Below are positions 46,520 to 55,372 of a DNA stretch of 64,000 nt, piece by piece. The stretch's first letter is position 1. Each line of letters begins with the position of its first letter. A program made the translations under genes and the position numbers. This stretch comes from Pedobacter faecalis (lineage in GTDB: Bacteria > Bacteroidota > Bacteroidia > Sphingobacteriales > Sphingobacteriaceae), in NCBI RefSeq assembly GCF_030182585.1, contig NZ_JARXOW010000001.1, forward strand, positions 682,001 through 746,000, in the 5' to 3' direction. Below the pieces are notes generated by a model. That model ran no database searches and had not been told where the DNA came from. It saw only the letters and a program-made list of their open reading frames with translations.

Positions 46520-47134
46520 TTAATCCAACAGTCCTTTAACCAAACCCTTCCATTGCGGATACGACAACCCGATCTTGGCACTCCAGCCTACTAGTGTATT
46601 TCTGATATTATCAAGTGTATGGGTCGTGCTGGTATTAGGCACCTCGTTCCGCGCATGCTCTTCTGCAAAAACTTCCTTGCCTATGCGCTTGACCTGGAAG
46701 GTAGACGTGGCACTGTCCTTCAGAAAATGCGCGATGTTCTGATCGTCGTTCATCGGGTTTACCGATGGCCTCACCGTCATGGTCAGCACATCAACATTAG
46801 GATACTTCTGTGCACTGATCCGCTCAATCCGTACCCAGTCGTAACCGCAACCCGCCAGCGTGCCCGGGCCCGGCACATCAATACGGATATAGTCGCCGTC
46901 TACTGCCAGACGTTCGGCGCGCACCCTGGAACTGCCGATAAGCTGAAAGGTCGACATAGGAAGTTTGGCCATATTGGCCCACTGGTTTACATCGAGCATC
47001 CTGTTTTTCACCTGCTCAAAAAAAGCCATTGCCTCCTGCTCAGAATCAAATGTCCGGCGTTCCACAGCATTCATCTCCGAGCCTACCTTTTGTTCGGGGA
47101 CCTCTTCTATACCATAATCCTTATCCGCTTCCAT
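46520..47134 (-). CDS. Conserved protein of unknown function
   Basis: Protein of 204 residues from the ATG at 47132-47134 (open frame from 47200), without signal peptide or membrane helix. It opens with an acidic segment (MEADKDYGIEEVPEQKVG), then a helix (EQEAMAFFEQVKNRMLDV) and a beta-rich core (DGDYIRIDVPGPGTLAGCGY, VLTMTVRPSVNP), and a C-terminal FVGW-like segment (GWSAKIGLSYPQWKGLVKGL). I do not recognise the family. It stands alone on the minus strand between the epimerase and the Tat oxidoreductase. Confidence 0.75.
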   Translation of the reverse strand: MEADKDYGIEEVPEQKVGSEMNAVERRTFDSEQEAMAFFEQVKNRMLDVNQWANMAKLPMSTFQLIGSSRVRAERLAVDGDYIRIDVPGPGTLAGCGYDWVRIERISAQKYPNVDVLTMTVRPSVNPMNDDQNIAHFLKDSATSTFQVKRIGKEVFAEEHARNEVPNTSTTHTLDNIRNTLVGWSAKIGLSYPQWKGLVKGLLD

Positions 47135-47210
47135 AGGCGTAAATTGTACAAATAAAACAGTTTCAAACCTTAAAGGTTTCGGAAACAGGGTTTTCAGCAA
47201 CTATAACAGG

Positions 47211-47254
47211 TATAAAAAACAAGGCGTCCCACCTTATACGGAGGAGACGCCTTG
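47211..47254 (-). terminator. Terminator of the aldose epimerase gene
   Basis: AAGGCGTC and GACGCCTT enclose an 18-base loop; on the minus strand the stem is followed by GTTTTTT. It lies 27 bases after the stop at 47281. Confidence 0.75.
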
Positions 47255-47280
47255 ATATACCTGTAAATATGGCTTACAAA

Positions 47281-48453
47281 CTATTTAGCCACACTAAACT
47301 TGTAAACAGATGATGTCCTATACTGCTCTCCAGGGTTTAACACCGTAGAAGGGAACGATGGCTGGTTAGGAGAATCCGGAAAGTGTTGTGTCTCCAGCGC
47401 AAGTGCAGTCCGGAAGTCATCCTTAGCACCACCTTTAAAGACGTTCTTGCTTTGCATAAAATTACCCGAGTAAAACTGCAGACCAGGCTCCTGCGTGTAA
47501 ATATCCATCACGATACCTGTTTTATCGCCTTTTACCGTAGCAGCATGCGTCATGCCCATGCCTTTAGTTCCATTAAGCACAAAATTGTGATCGTATCCGG
47601 TACCCGCCTTCAACTGCTCATTGTCCTGCTCAATACGCTCCCCAATGGTTTTAGGCGAAGTAAAATCGAAAGGCGTTCCCTTAACATCTGCATGCTTTCC
47701 TAAAGGGATAAGTGTAGTATCAACCGGGGTATACTGATCGGCAAAGATCTGCAGGGTATGGTTCAGGATTGTTCCGCTTCCCTCTCCGTTCAGGTTAAAG
47801 AACGCGTGGTTGGTCAGATTACACAAGGTCTTCTTATCAGTAGTAGCCTCATAATCCATTTTTAATTCATTATCGTCGGTTAAGCTGTAGGTTACTTTAA
47901 CGTTCAGATTTCCGGGATAACCTTCTTCCATGTCTTTGGAAAGATAGGTGAGCACCAAGGTGCTGCTGTCGGGCTGCTGCGCATCCCATACTACGTATTG
48001 GAAGCCCTTTTTCCCCCCATGAAGCGTATTCTGACCGTTGTTAACGAACAGGGTGTAGGGCTTGCCGTCCAGACTAAACTTGCCTTTGGCAATGCGGTTG
48101 CCATAACGGCCTATGGTAGCACCAAAGTAGGGCTCGGTAGATTTCTCGAAGCCTTCTACACTATCAAATCCAACCACCACATCAACCAGGTTACCGGCAC
48201 TGTCGGGAACAAGCAAACTCACCAGGCGACCGCCATAGTTGGTAAAGTACGCCTGCATATTATTCTTGTTCTTCAGCACGTACAGGTTTGTCCGCTTGCC
48301 GTCTATCTCCTTCTGGAACTTGCTGCTGTCGAGCTGCACGGTGGTCACAGTACTGTCGCCCTGCGCCGAAGCATCTGTTTTTGCCGGCTGATTACAGCCC
48401 GCTGCTGCAAGAACAAGCGCTGCTGCTAAAATGGTGTTTAGTGTTCTTTTCAT
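47281..48453 (-). CDS. galM: Aldose 1-epimerase lipoprotein (GalM-like)
   Basis: Mutarotase of 390 residues that interconverts alpha and beta anomers of sugars. A signal peptide with lipobox (LVLAAAGC, C20) and acidic linker (NQPAKTDASAQGDS) place it on a membrane surface. Catalytic landmarks are NTLHGGKKGF, the general-acid histidine in CNLTNHAFFNL, TGYDHNFVL and the base glutamate in LALETQHFPDSPN. It is larger than cytosolic GalM because of the lipoprotein lead. Release of sugars outside the cytoplasm fits the neighbouring glycosidases. Confidence 0.94.
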   Translation of the reverse strand: MKRTLNTILAAALVLAAAGCNQPAKTDASAQGDSTVTTVQLDSSKFQKEIDGKRTNLYVLKNKNNMQAYFTNYGGRLVSLLVPDSAGNLVDVVVGFDSVEGFEKSTEPYFGATIGRYGNRIAKGKFSLDGKPYTLFVNNGQNTLHGGKKGFQYVVWDAQQPDSSTLVLTYLSKDMEEGYPGNLNVKVTYSLTDDNELKMDYEATTDKKTLCNLTNHAFFNLNGEGSGTILNHTLQIFADQYTPVDTTLIPLGKHADVKGTPFDFTSPKTIGERIEQDNEQLKAGTGYDHNFVLNGTKGMGMTHAATVKGDKTGIVMDIYTQEPGLQFYSGNFMQSKNVFKGGAKDDFRTALALETQHFPDSPNQPSFPSTVLNPGEQYRTSSVYKFSVAK

Positions 48454-48548
48454 TACAATGAGGTTTAAATATTTGGCACATCGATATGGCCGATGAAGGA
48501 TGCTAAATTAAAACAATTCTACTAACGAGCAAAAATGCGGCGTATATT

Positions 48549-48556
48549 TACGTTTG
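48549..48556 (+). promoter_or_regulatory. Likely -7 promoter element of xthA
   Basis: TACGTTTG matches TAnnTTTG and lies 23 bases before the xthA ATG at 48580. The region is shared with the divergent epimerase gene. Confidence 0.5.
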
Positions 48557-48579
48557 TGTTGTAACATGACTAAGAAATT

Positions 48580-49350
48580 ATGAAGATAGCTACCTATAAT
48601 GTAAACGGAGTAAATGGCAGACTGCCTGTGCTTTTGCGCTGGCTTAGTGAAGCGCAGCCTGATGTGGTTTGCCTGCAGGAACTAAAGGCCCCGCAGGAAA
48701 AGTTTCCCGAGCAGGCCATTAAAGATGCTGGCTATCACGCCATTTGGGCCGGACAAAAAAGCTGGAACGGTGTGGCTATTCTATCGCGAAACGAGGACAT
48801 TCAGGAGATCAGGCGCGGACTGCCCGGCGACGATGAGGATCTTCAAAGCCGCTACCTGGAAGCATCGGTGGGCGGGATACTTGTCTGCTGTCTGTATTTG
48901 CCTAATGGCAACCCGGCCCCCGGACCGAAGTTCGACTATAAACTGGCCTGGTTTGAACGTTTCCGGCTTCATGCGGCGCGTTTGCTGGAGACGGGACTTC
49001 CGATCGTGATGGCGGGCGACTATAACGTGATGCCTACCGATCTGGACGTGTACAAGCCGGAGCGATGGGTAGATGATGCTTTGTTCAGACCGGAAACCCG
49101 TGCTGCGTTTAAGGCGGTTACCGATCAGGGCTGGACAGACGCCATCCGTAAACTTTATCCGGATGAGAAAATCTATACCTTCTGGGATTATTTCCGCAAT
49201 GCCTACGGACGGGATGCCGGACTGCGTATCGACCATTTTCTGCTCAGTCCGCAACTGGCACCGCGACTTACAGAGGCGGCGGTAGACCGCCACGTTCGGG
49301 GCTGGGAGAAAACCAGTGATCACGCTCCGGTCTGGATCAAAATTACGTAG
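48580..49350 (+). CDS. xthA: Exodeoxyribonuclease III
   Basis: AP endonuclease and 3'-5' exonuclease of base-excision repair, 256 residues. EEP-fold motifs in order: MKIATYNVNGV, CLQELKAP with the metal glutamate, the ARLLE...IVMAGDYNVMPTD catalytic segment, the YDP-type region DPYRNAYGRD, RIDHFLLS and the final TSDHAPVW histidine. Length is normal. Confidence 0.96.
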   Translation: MKIATYNVNGVNGRLPVLLRWLSEAQPDVVCLQELKAPQEKFPEQAIKDAGYHAIWAGQKSWNGVAILSRNEDIQEIRRGLPGDDEDLQSRYLEASVGGILVCCLYLPNGNPAPGPKFDYKLAWFERFRLHAARLLETGLPIVMAGDYNVMPTDLDVYKPERWVDDALFRPETRAAFKAVTDQGWTDAIRKLYPDEKIYTFWDYFRNAYGRDAGLRIDHFLLSPQLAPRLTEAAVDRHVRGWEKTSDHAPVWIKIT

Positions 49351-49432
49351 AAGTACGAAAGCCTTTCTGGTATTTGTAATAAAACTTACGGGAATCTCTA
49401 TTTGTTATTACGTAAACATCAACGTATTAACT

Positions 49433-50191
49433 ATGGAAAATTTAAGAGATTATTTACCGGAAAACCTTAGTGGTAAAAGGATATTGATAACCGGGGGCAC
49501 GACTGGCATCGGGCGTGCTGCAGCGATTTTACTGGCGTCGGTTGGCGCAAGGGTCATGATATTCGGTCGTAACCAGGAGCCACTTCAACAGACGTTGCAA
49601 GAGATCAGTTCGCTGGAGGGTGCAGGCGAATGCTTAGGCTTTACCGCCGATGTGGCCCACGCGGATGAGATTGAACGAATTTTCTCGGAGGCTGACAGTA
49701 AACTGGGGGGACTGGACATCCTGGTAAACAATGCCGCTCTTGCCTTCCAGGGCATAAGCGAAGGAAATTATTCCGACTGGCAATACATTGTGCAAACGAA
49801 CTTGCTGGGTTATATGGCCTGTACGCACCAAGCCGTCAAGAGACTTGAAGCTAATGGCGGCGGCCATATTGTAAATATCGGATCTATGAGCGCCGACGTT
49901 CGTGAAGATGGAAGTTCCGTTTATGTGGCTACGAAGTCGGCCATACAAGGCTTCTCGGAAGCATTGAGAAAAGAGGTCAACAAGAAAGGCATCAAAGTAA
50001 CCCTTATAGAACCTGGGGCAGTAGGCACCGATATGCAGCCTAGTTCGGCCGAGGAGCAACGGGATAAAATAGAAAAATTAGAAATGCTGAAAGCCGAAGA
50101 CATCGCCATGAGCGTGCTGTATTGTTTGGCACAGCCAAAACGATGCGATATAGTGGACCTTAAAATAAGACCACATTTACAAATGATTTAA
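49433..50191 (+). CDS. Short-chain dehydrogenase/reductase
   Basis: NAD(P)-dependent SDR of 252 residues from the ATG at 49433 (open frame from 49316). The cofactor loop is TGGTTGIGRA, then DILVNNAALAF, the catalytic serine in VNIGSMSA and the YVATKSAIQGF tyrosine/lysine pair, followed by LIEPGAVGTD. It is a classical SDR, substrate unknown. Its stop is 5 bases before the ATG of the 736-residue gene, so the two are coupled. Confidence 0.93.
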   Translation: MENLRDYLPENLSGKRILITGGTTGIGRAAAILLASVGARVMIFGRNQEPLQQTLQEISSLEGAGECLGFTADVAHADEIERIFSEADSKLGGLDILVNNAALAFQGISEGNYSDWQYIVQTNLLGYMACTHQAVKRLEANGGGHIVNIGSMSADVREDGSSVYVATKSAIQGFSEALRKEVNKKGIKVTLIEPGAVGTDMQPSSAEEQRDKIEKLEMLKAEDIAMSVLYCLAQPKRCDIVDLKIRPHLQMI

Positions 50192-50196
50192 AGTAT

Positions 50197-52407
50197 ATGA
50201 GTAAGTTACCGGTAACAGCCTGGGCCGCCAATGCGCAGGACGACCTGCGTAGTACGGCTGCAGTGGTACAAAAAACCCATGCGGGCATAAACTTTGAATG
50301 CTACCTGGCCAACGATTCTTTGTGGCTGGTTGCCCAATGGAAAAGCGGCGGGAAAACCGCCTTCCGAATGGCCTTTGCACCGGCCGACCATCTCGGTCTG
50401 GACGATCTCAAGCATGGAGACAACGAATACACTTTTAAATTAAGTTCTTCGTCCCTCAGCTATGTGGTTACGCTCGAATTTCCGGATCCTACCCAGCCGC
50501 TCTTTCACTACAGTGCTAAACTTACCCCGGCCACAGACCTGCTTATTCCATACTGGCCAAAGGATATTCTTCCTTTACAGAAAAATGGCAACATCAAACA
50601 ATCGGGCGGTAAGATACACGCCGCGCAGGTAGGCACCAGATCTGGTATATTGCACTTTACCCTTGAAAAACCGGCAACAGGCTCTGTTTTTTATTTTCAA
50701 AATCTTTCTGCACTGAACGATTACTGTGAAGCCACCAAAACATCGGCTGGCGGCATGGTGGGCGGTGTGTGGCCTGAACTTGGTTTTTCGTTGCCGACCA
50801 GCATGGAAGAGCCACTTCCTGCCGGAAAAGCTGTTGTTGTCTCCGACGCCTATGTGACGCTTAGTAACGAGGTACCCACTACAAATGTTAAAATCTGCAG
50901 GGCATACCTCGACAGCCTGGCTACCATTTATCCGCTTATTCCCAAGCCGGAAACGAAGTATCACGACTGGCTTGAGATTGGGGAAAAGGGCTTGGCCGAC
51001 CTGGTTTCACATAAAGGCTGCTGGACCTTTGCCGACGGGAATCCCTATCTTAATGCCTATGTGAGCGATTATAAATCGCCGCCCGAAATAATGGTACAGT
51101 TGGCTGTACTCCTGCCGATGATAGAATATGGCGGTTGGAAGGGAGAAGAAATAGCGTCTATTAAGCTGGTTAAAGCAGGATTGTGGTCATTTTACGATGA
51201 AGGTCTGGGTACGATAGTGAGATGGTTGCCAGCTCTTGAAGGCAACCTGGACCGTTCGGAGGAGCAAAAACAGGAAAGGATGATGGACTCCTGGTATTTA
51301 CATCATCCATTGATGAACCTGGCCAGACTGGCGGTATACAAGGATAAAGATGCAGAAGAGCTGCTGCTCAAATCGATTGATTATGCCATTAAGGTTGCCA
51401 AACGTTTCAAATACGAGTGGCCTGTATTTTACCGCATGGATACCCTGGAGGTAGTTAAAGCAGAGACTGAGCCGGGAGCCGGCGGAGAAAAGGATGTACC
51501 AGGGGCCTATGCCAAGCTTATGATGGAGATCTGGATGATCACAAAAAATAAAAGGTTTCTTAATGAAGCAAAGCGAGCTGTTAAAAAACTGGATAAACTT
51601 AGCTTCGACCTCTTTTACCAGGGAAACAACACCGCCTTCGCTGCCGTTGCCCTGCTCCGGCTTTACAAGGAAACGGGCGACGAACACTACCTCGACCTAA
51701 GCTACGTATGTATTGCTGCTATAATGAATAACGTACAGCTTTGGGAATGCAACTATGGGAACGCGAAACACTACCCTACTTTCTTTGCAATTTTCCCGTT
51801 GCGCGATGCCCCGTATACGGCAGCCTATGAGGAGCAGGAGGTTTACGCTGCCTTGCACGGCTATCTTAAAGAGGCGGCCGAACTGAAACTCCTACCGTCC
51901 GTAAGCTTACTGCTTTCCGAAATGGTGAAGTACGTTATTACGCGCATGCCTTACTATTACCCGCCAATGTTGCCTAAAGAGCTCCTCAGTGAAGAGGTTA
52001 AAACAGGCGAAATTGATCCCAACCTTTGGGTAGCCTTGGAAGACTTACAGGACGGATGGAACAAATCGGGTACCGTGGGCCAGGAAGTATATGGAGCGGG
52101 TATCGCTTTTGGAGTTTTGCCGCGACAATATTTTAAGGTTAATGGCGAAGACTTTCTGATTTTTGTCGATTATCCACTAAAAGCCTTTCGCGTTTCAAAA
52201 AAACGCGTAACACTGCACACAAACGGTAGTGAACTGCTTTACTGCCGGATGAGGATAGTCTTAAAGGGAAATGAGAAAAAGAATTACAAGTTAAAAGTAA
52301 CTACGGGAAAAGGCAAGCAAATCCGCGAACTAAGTCCCGCAAAACGAGACGACGGATTAGAGTACCAGCTTACCGGAAATCAGCGCGTTAAACTTGAATG
52401 GGAATGA
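50197..52407 (+). CDS. Large protein of unknown function, coupled to an SDR
   Basis: Soluble protein of 736 residues, no signal peptide or membrane helix, family not recognised. The N-terminal 240 residues are beta-rich. The middle (about 250-610) is helical with recurring aromatic repeats (WYLHHPLMNLARLAV, VPGAYAKLMMEIWMIT, NNTAFAAVALLRLYKETGDE), which resembles an alpha/alpha-barrel as in six-hairpin glycosidases. The C-terminal 100 residues are again beta strands. The SDR 5 bases upstream suggests one pathway, maybe processing a small sugar or terpenoid; no catalytic residues could be assigned. A bidirectional terminator follows. Confidence 0.8.
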   Translation: MSKLPVTAWAANAQDDLRSTAAVVQKTHAGINFECYLANDSLWLVAQWKSGGKTAFRMAFAPADHLGLDDLKHGDNEYTFKLSSSSLSYVVTLEFPDPTQPLFHYSAKLTPATDLLIPYWPKDILPLQKNGNIKQSGGKIHAAQVGTRSGILHFTLEKPATGSVFYFQNLSALNDYCEATKTSAGGMVGGVWPELGFSLPTSMEEPLPAGKAVVVSDAYVTLSNEVPTTNVKICRAYLDSLATIYPLIPKPETKYHDWLEIGEKGLADLVSHKGCWTFADGNPYLNAYVSDYKSPPEIMVQLAVLLPMIEYGGWKGEEIASIKLVKAGLWSFYDEGLGTIVRWLPALEGNLDRSEEQKQERMMDSWYLHHPLMNLARLAVYKDKDAEELLLKSIDYAIKVAKRFKYEWPVFYRMDTLEVVKAETEPGAGGEKDVPGAYAKLMMEIWMITKNKRFLNEAKRAVKKLDKLSFDLFYQGNNTAFAAVALLRLYKETGDEHYLDLSYVCIAAIMNNVQLWECNYGNAKHYPTFFAIFPLRDAPYTAAYEEQEVYAALHGYLKEAAELKLLPSVSLLLSEMVKYVITRMPYYYPPMLPKELLSEEVKTGEIDPNLWVALEDLQDGWNKSGTVGQEVYGAGIAFGVLPRQYFKVNGEDFLIFVDYPLKAFRVSKKRVTLHTNGSELLYCRMRIVLKGNEKKNYKLKVTTGKGKQIRELSPAKRDDGLEYQLTGNQRVKLEWE

Positions 52408-52426
52408 TCCCTCCATGCTAGGCCAT

Positions 52427-52456
52427 AAAAAAGGCGTCAAATCTGACGCCTTTTTT
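52427..52456. terminator. Bidirectional terminator between convergent genes
   Basis: AAAAAAGGCGTCA and its exact complement flank a 4-base loop (AATC), giving T runs in both directions. It ends the 736-residue gene on the plus strand and the DUF4142 gene on the minus strand. Confidence 0.92.
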
Positions 52457-52474
52457 GATAATGTAACAAACTAA

Positions 52475-52999
52475 CTAAGGTGCAACTACAGCCTGAAGTT
52501 CCGTTGCGTGCTGCAAATGAAGTTTCAAAGCAGGCAATTTCGCTCCAGCCCAGTTTCTCAAATCACCATCAGCCACACCCATTTCTGCGCTAGCCGTAGT
52601 AAACAAACCGACAGCGTCGCTATGTGATAGCACCATGATACGAGCAAATTCTCTATCGAATTCAGCACCGGTAAGCGGTGTAAGCATATCCATTAAATCC
52701 TGTTCTTTCGTAAGGATCTTTTCAGGAACGCCCCATTCCTTCTGAGAGGCAAGACTGTGCAACTCATCACCTACGGCTGTGTGTTCTTCCACCATCATCT
52801 CGCCGTATGCTTTTACAGCAGGGTTTGAACCTCTCTCGATAGCGAGTGCTCCCGCCTGGATTTCAAACATGTTACTGCTTGATGCTTTAGTAACAAAATC
52901 CTGATTGCTCATGGCAAAGTCGTTATCATCGTCATCTTTGCACGACGAGAGTGAAAATACAGCTAGTGCAGCTGCGAAAAGCATAGTAAAACTACGCAT
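52475..52999 (-). CDS. DUF4142 lipoprotein (ferritin-like helical bundle)
   Basis: Predicted surface lipoprotein of 174 residues from the ATG at 52997-52999. The lipobox is LSSC with C20, followed by KDDDDND, which resembles the Bacteroidetes lipoprotein export signal (lysine or serine plus acidic residues at +2), so display on the outer surface is likely. The mature part is a helical DUF4142 bundle with AYGEMMVEEHTAVGDEL and FDREFARIMVLSHSDAVGLF. DUF4142 proteins are linked to stress, function unknown. It is a single gene next to the YciF-like gene. Confidence 0.9.
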   Translation of the reverse strand: MRSFTMLFAAALAVFSLSSCKDDDDNDFAMSNQDFVTKASSSNMFEIQAGALAIERGSNPAVKAYGEMMVEEHTAVGDELHSLASQKEWGVPEKILTKEQDLMDMLTPLTGAEFDREFARIMVLSHSDAVGLFTTASAEMGVADGDLRNWAGAKLPALKLHLQHATELQAVVAP

Positions 53000-53180
53000 T
53001 TTGAAATTTAGATTTGATATAAACATAATTTTTAATATATTTTATATGGTCAAAAATGCAATTTTCTATAATAACCCGTTAGATCTTTAAAAGTTTCAAC
53101 TATTTCACAAAAAACACAAGAACTGTACCTAAATTACTTGGCTATCTTACCAAATACCTTTGGCGCTTTCGGCCTTAAAT

Positions 53181-53210
53181 AAAAAACCCCACTGAAAATC
53201 AGCAGGGTTT
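53181..53210 (-). terminator. Terminator of the YciF-like gene
   Basis: AAACCCTGCTGA and TCAGTGGGGTTT pair (two G-U pairs) around TTT, and on the minus strand a T run follows. It lies about 30 bases after the stop of the gene at 53241. Confidence 0.8.
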
Positions 53211-53240
53211 ACAGAGATGATTTATGTATAAACAGGGATT

Positions 53241-53762
53241 TTAGGCGGTTGCACCCATGTTAGCTTCCGACATCGCAATTTCGGTAAGCAGCACGTCTGT
53301 CTCCTTTTCCTCTGCCAGCGTAGCTGCCAGAAGCTCTTCAGCTTCCGTATGCTCCATTAACTTAGCGTAAGTTACCAGGCATCCGTAGCTTGCAATTTCA
53401 TAGTGCTCTACTTTCTGAGCGGCCGAAATCAAGGCTGCATCAAGCACTTCTGGTTGATCTTCGAAACTTTCAAGAATTTCGTCAGCTTCGCTCAGCAAGC
53501 CTTCCATTGCCTTACATTTTTTGCCCCTGGCGGTTAAGCCCACAGCCTGAAAAACTTGTTTTAAACGTTCAATTTGTCCTTCAGTCTGCGCATAGTGCGT
53601 TTCAAATGCAGTTCTTAGCTTTTCGCTGCCTGCAGCCGCAGACAATTTCTTAAGTCCTTTTAATAATTGCTTCTCTGCACCAAGCATATCTCTAAGCTCG
53701 TCAACGAATAACTCGTGAAGATGTGCATTCGGCATGTCTTGAGATTGTTTTGAAGTTGCCAT
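53241..53762 (-). CDS. YciE/YciF family ferroxidase (DUF892)
   Basis: Cytosolic helical protein of 173 residues of the DUF892 family, a ferritin-like four-helix bundle that binds a di-iron site. Visible segments are HELFVDELRDMLGAEKQLLKGL, FETHYAQTEGQIERL, and AQKVEHYEIASYGCLVTYA with EEKETDVLLTE, each helix carrying acidic and histidine ligands. Relatives are induced by starvation, osmotic or oxidative stress. It is a single-gene unit. Confidence 0.92.
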   Translation of the reverse strand: MATSKQSQDMPNAHLHELFVDELRDMLGAEKQLLKGLKKLSAAAGSEKLRTAFETHYAQTEGQIERLKQVFQAVGLTARGKKCKAMEGLLSEADEILESFEDQPEVLDAALISAAQKVEHYEIASYGCLVTYAKLMEHTEAEELLAATLAEEKETDVLLTEIAMSEANMGATA

Positions 53763-53864
53763 AGTCTTATGTTTATGTTCTTTATAAATAGATTTCTGGC
53801 TATACTACAAGCGCACGCAACAAATGTTTAACGAAATATAAAAATACGTAGGAATACGTATGGT

Positions 53865-54941
53865 CTATTTTTCCAGTTCCAGCTCACCGGATGGGCGCTT
53901 CATCTCGCCTCTTCCCTTAGGCGTTCCAAACACCGGGTTTCCTTTGGCATCGAAAGAAAACTTTTGCAGGTAAACCTCCCTGTTGTCCCAGCCCCCGCCA
54001 ATAGCAGCCTTAGAATGGTAATAGATCCAGTATTCGCTGTCATCGGGCGAGGTGGTCATGCTGGCATGCCCTAGTCCGTGTACGGTAGCTGTGCCCTGAA
54101 ACACTGGCTGACCGTGTTTTACCCATAACTTAGGATCTAGCAGGTTTTTAGCGCCGGGACTAAGCCGTAGCTGACCCAGTTTGTAATGTTCGGTCCAGGA
54201 CCCCCGGGTAGAATAAATGATGAATACATCTTTACCATGCTGCAAGATTTGCGGACCTTCCTGCAGGATGATATGGTCGCCTTTCTCCCATTCGAGCTCA
54301 GGTTTAGATAGCAACACCCGTTTTCCCGCAAGCGTCCATGGATTTTTCATTTCCGCGATGTATAAGTTTTGGTTCACATCGTGATGGTCGTGCAAAGCCT
54401 CCCAGCCCGACCATATGGCATAAAGTTTACCGTCATGTTTTAAAACGGTCATGTCTATAGCCCAGCAATTGTCCTTCTTCATTCCAGGATCGTCGCCGGT
54501 ATATAGCATTCCTTTATCCGTGTACGGGCCAAAAGGGCTATCACTTTCGAGCACACCAGCACGCTGGGCATAATACGGCGCGCCCCTGTGTACAGATCCG
54601 GCATAATAGATATACCACTTACCGTCTATATGATGAATCTCGGGTGCCCAGAGATTATAGCTGTTCCAGGCATCCTTTGGCGGCGTCCAAACCACTTCAG
54701 TTTTCTCAAAGCGGGTAAGAAAACGCGACTCCGTAACCGCAAAACCCCCACCCCTGTTAAAAATAGTATAGTATTTGCCGTTATGTTTTGTTACAAAAGG
54801 ATCAGCACCCTTGCGCAAAGGGTTTACAAAGGTTTCCTTCCCAACGCCATTGGCCTCTGATGAGGTGTTACCTATAACCTGTGCGTAAGCCGACGAACAG
54901 CAGAGTGATGCCGTAAGCAGAAAAATAAATGTACTTTTCAT
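53865..54941 (-). CDS. GH43 family glycoside hydrolase, secreted
   Basis: Glycosidase of 358 residues from the ATG at 54939-54941; the open frame extends to 55091 but this ATG begins the signal peptide (MKSTFIFLLTASLCCSSAYA). Five-bladed propeller of the GH43 type: catalytic base aspartate in RKGADPFVTKHNG, pKa-modulating aspartate in CWAIDMTVLKHDG, acid glutamate in ILQEGPQIL. It also has WAPEIHHIDGKWYIYYAG. Action on arabinose- or xylose-containing polymers is typical. The upstream region has inverted and direct repeats. Confidence 0.92.
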   Translation of the reverse strand: MKSTFIFLLTASLCCSSAYAQVIGNTSSEANGVGKETFVNPLRKGADPFVTKHNGKYYTIFNRGGGFAVTESRFLTRFEKTEVVWTPPKDAWNSYNLWAPEIHHIDGKWYIYYAGSVHRGAPYYAQRAGVLESDSPFGPYTDKGMLYTGDDPGMKKDNCWAIDMTVLKHDGKLYAIWSGWEALHDHHDVNQNLYIAEMKNPWTLAGKRVLLSKPELEWEKGDHIILQEGPQILQHGKDVFIIYSTRGSWTEHYKLGQLRLSPGAKNLLDPKLWVKHGQPVFQGTATVHGLGHASMTTSPDDSEYWIYYHSKAAIGGGWDNREVYLQKFSFDAKGNPVFGTPKGRGEMKRPSGELELEK

Positions 54942-55195
54942 TCGTGTGTATTTGTGTGTGTACGGGGTTAAATTTACAGGTCTTATTCCAAAAACCCGCA
55001 TTTTCTTTTGTACATGACAGCGGTTAAATGGCGGGGATAAGTATAACCTGGTCCAACATTTCTTCGGGAATAATCCGGGGCTTGTTCGCAAAAAGGGTAC
55101 CTTTTGTGGACTATTCCCGAAGAAAACCCGGATTAATCCCAGATTTTGTGGACACTTGGTAGCAGCAAAGGCACGGGAAAATCCGGGTATGGAAA
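54942..55195. other. Upstream region of the GH43 gene with inverted and direct repeats
   Basis: A perfect 14-base inverted repeat (TTTCTTCGGGAATA at 55059-55072 and its complement at 55112-55125, 39 bases apart), a 10-base palindrome GGATTAATCC at 55130-55139, and a direct repeat TTTTGTGGAC at 55102-55111 and 55144-55153, 42 bases apart. No gene is visible. These look like binding sites for regulators. Confidence 0.6.
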
Positions 55196-55227
55196 CAAAA
55201 AGACCAGTCAGAATAACTGACTGGTCT
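55196..55227 (-). terminator. Terminator after tRNA-Pro(GGG)
   Basis: AGACCAGTCAG (55201-55211) and CTGACTGGTCT (55217-55227) form an 11-base perfect stem with a 5-base loop; on the minus strand TTTTT follows. It lies just after the tRNA. Confidence 0.88.
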
Positions 55228-55232
55228 GATAG

Positions 55233-55306
55233 TCGGGATGGCAGGATTTGAACCTACGACCTCCAGCACCCCATGCTGGCGCGATACCGGGCTACGCTAC
55301 ATCCCG
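55233..55306 (-). tRNA. tRNA-Pro (anticodon GGG)
   Basis: Cloverleaf of 74 bases on the minus strand: acceptor CGGGATG with CATCCCG, anticodon arm CCAGC-ATGGGGT-GCTGG with anticodon GGG, T arm GTAGG-TTCAAAT-CCTGC, discriminator A. The CCA end is not encoded. Confidence 0.96.
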
Positions 55307-55372
55307 AACATTGGCAAATAAAGCACTTATGCGGCGCAGCACAAATGTATAAATGTTGGGCAAAAAAACCAA

